Shown here piece by piece: positions 5,279 to 5,648 of a DNA stretch of 5,648 nt; position 1 is the stretch's first letter, and each line of letters opens with the position of its first letter. This DNA comes from Acidobacteriota bacterium (lineage in GTDB: Bacteria; Acidobacteriota; Terriglobia; Acidiferrales; UBA7541), in the NCBI GenBank assembly GCA_003224135.1, contig QHYO01000707.1, positions 1-5,648 of the forward strand, written 5' to 3'. The notes beneath the pieces were generated by a model, which was not told where the DNA came from, did no database searches, and was given only the letters and a program-made list of their open reading frames with translations. Both the position numbers and the translations under genes were made by a program.

Positions 5279-5648
5279 ATGAATGCCCGTTCGCGCAAGA
5301 ACGCGGTCAATCGCCGTGAATTCCTCTCGCAGACCGGAAGCGGTCTCGTTGCTGCCGCCCTCCCCGTCTCGGGAGCCTGGCACACGGCATCGGAGTTCGC
5401 GCGCGATTCGGAAGGCTCTCCAACCCGCTCCTCCTTTCCCGCGGGCGCCAAAAGAAAAATTCCCATCGGCGTATTCGATCCAGTCTACGATCATCTGGCC
5501 CTCGATGAAATGCTCGATAAAGTCAGCGCCCTCGGCCTCGAAGCCATGGAAATCGGCACCGGCGGCTATCCCCACAATCGACACTGTCCGCTGGACGAGC
5601 TGATCCAGGACAAGGGAAAAGCCAAAGCATGGCAGAAAAAGTTTGAAG
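5279..5648 (+). CDS. Tat-exported sugar phosphate isomerase/epimerase-like TIM-barrel protein, C-terminal part cut by the window edge
   Basis: The first 123 codons of a protein with a twin-arginine signal followed by the start of an AP_endonuc_2-type (xylose isomerase-like) TIM barrel. The signal has NRREFLS at 11-17 (R12, R13), close to the S/T-R-R-x-F-L-K consensus, then the mildly hydrophobic GSGLVAAALPVSGAW (20-34); cleavage is probably shortly after, near 33-38. A low-complexity linker to about 57 follows, then the first barrel strand KIPIGVFDPV (60-69), a helix containing LDEMLDKVSALGLEAMEIG (75-93) and GTGGYPHNRHCPLDELI (93-109), a pattern typical of this superfamily. Such proteins isomerise or epimerise sugars or inositols, usually with a divalent metal; the metal ligands lie past the window edge, so the substrate is unknown. 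Export folded to the periplasm is expected. The frame remains open to the edge. Confidence 0.85.
   Translation, partial: MNARSRKNAVNRREFLSQTGSGLVAAALPVSGAWHTASEFARDSEGSPTRSSFPAGAKRKIPIGVFDPVYDHLALDEMLDKVSALGLEAMEIGTGGYPHNRHCPLDELIQDKGKAKAWQKKFE

Noticed and set aside
5234..5584. Minus-strand open frame of 116 codons opposite the Tat-exported gene
   Set aside because: The opposite strand carries a promoter, ribosome site, Tat motif and barrel-like sequence, all of which argue for the plus-strand gene.

Overview
The window looks like chromosomal DNA of an Acidobacteriota member (Terriglobia-like). The basis is family resemblance only. The left-end kinase opens with a kinase start typical of that phylum, ends its visible part in the ADFTNKTGD-type segment that follows the membrane helix in many acidobacterial kinases, and the right end holds a Tat-exported sugar isomerase/epimerase-like protein of a kind common there. 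Base composition is moderately GC-rich. I see no insertion sequence, CRISPR array, tRNA or rRNA, and no sign of recent transfer.

Left block, minus strand (about 1-4046), read right to left: proB (glutamate 5-kinase) and proA (gamma-glutamyl phosphate reductase) overlap by four bases (ATGA) and form a translationally coupled proline-biosynthesis pair. A 117-base gap follows with a good -10 box. Next come a 94-residue cysteine-containing protein that I do not recognise and, 27 bases later, a membrane-anchored Ser/Thr protein kinase that runs off the left edge. ProB and ProA carry out the first two steps from glutamate to proline; proC is not in the window. The small protein and kinase look like a separate two-gene unit with its own promoter.

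Right block, plus strand (4229-5648): a divergent spacer separates proB from a 302-residue sugar-type periplasmic-binding-protein fold. That protein has no signal peptide, membrane anchor or DNA-binding domain, and an in-frame stop just upstream rules out a hidden leader. After a 141-base spacer with a near-consensus promoter and several small inverted repeats comes the start of a Tat-signal TIM-barrel protein of the sugar phosphate isomerase/epimerase superfamily, cut by the right edge.

Most of the window is ordinary metabolism. The points worth a second look are the leaderless binding protein beside an exported sugar enzyme, the small Cys protein paired with the kinase, and the dyad-rich control region at 5171-5251. 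I found no strong case for a wholly new system.
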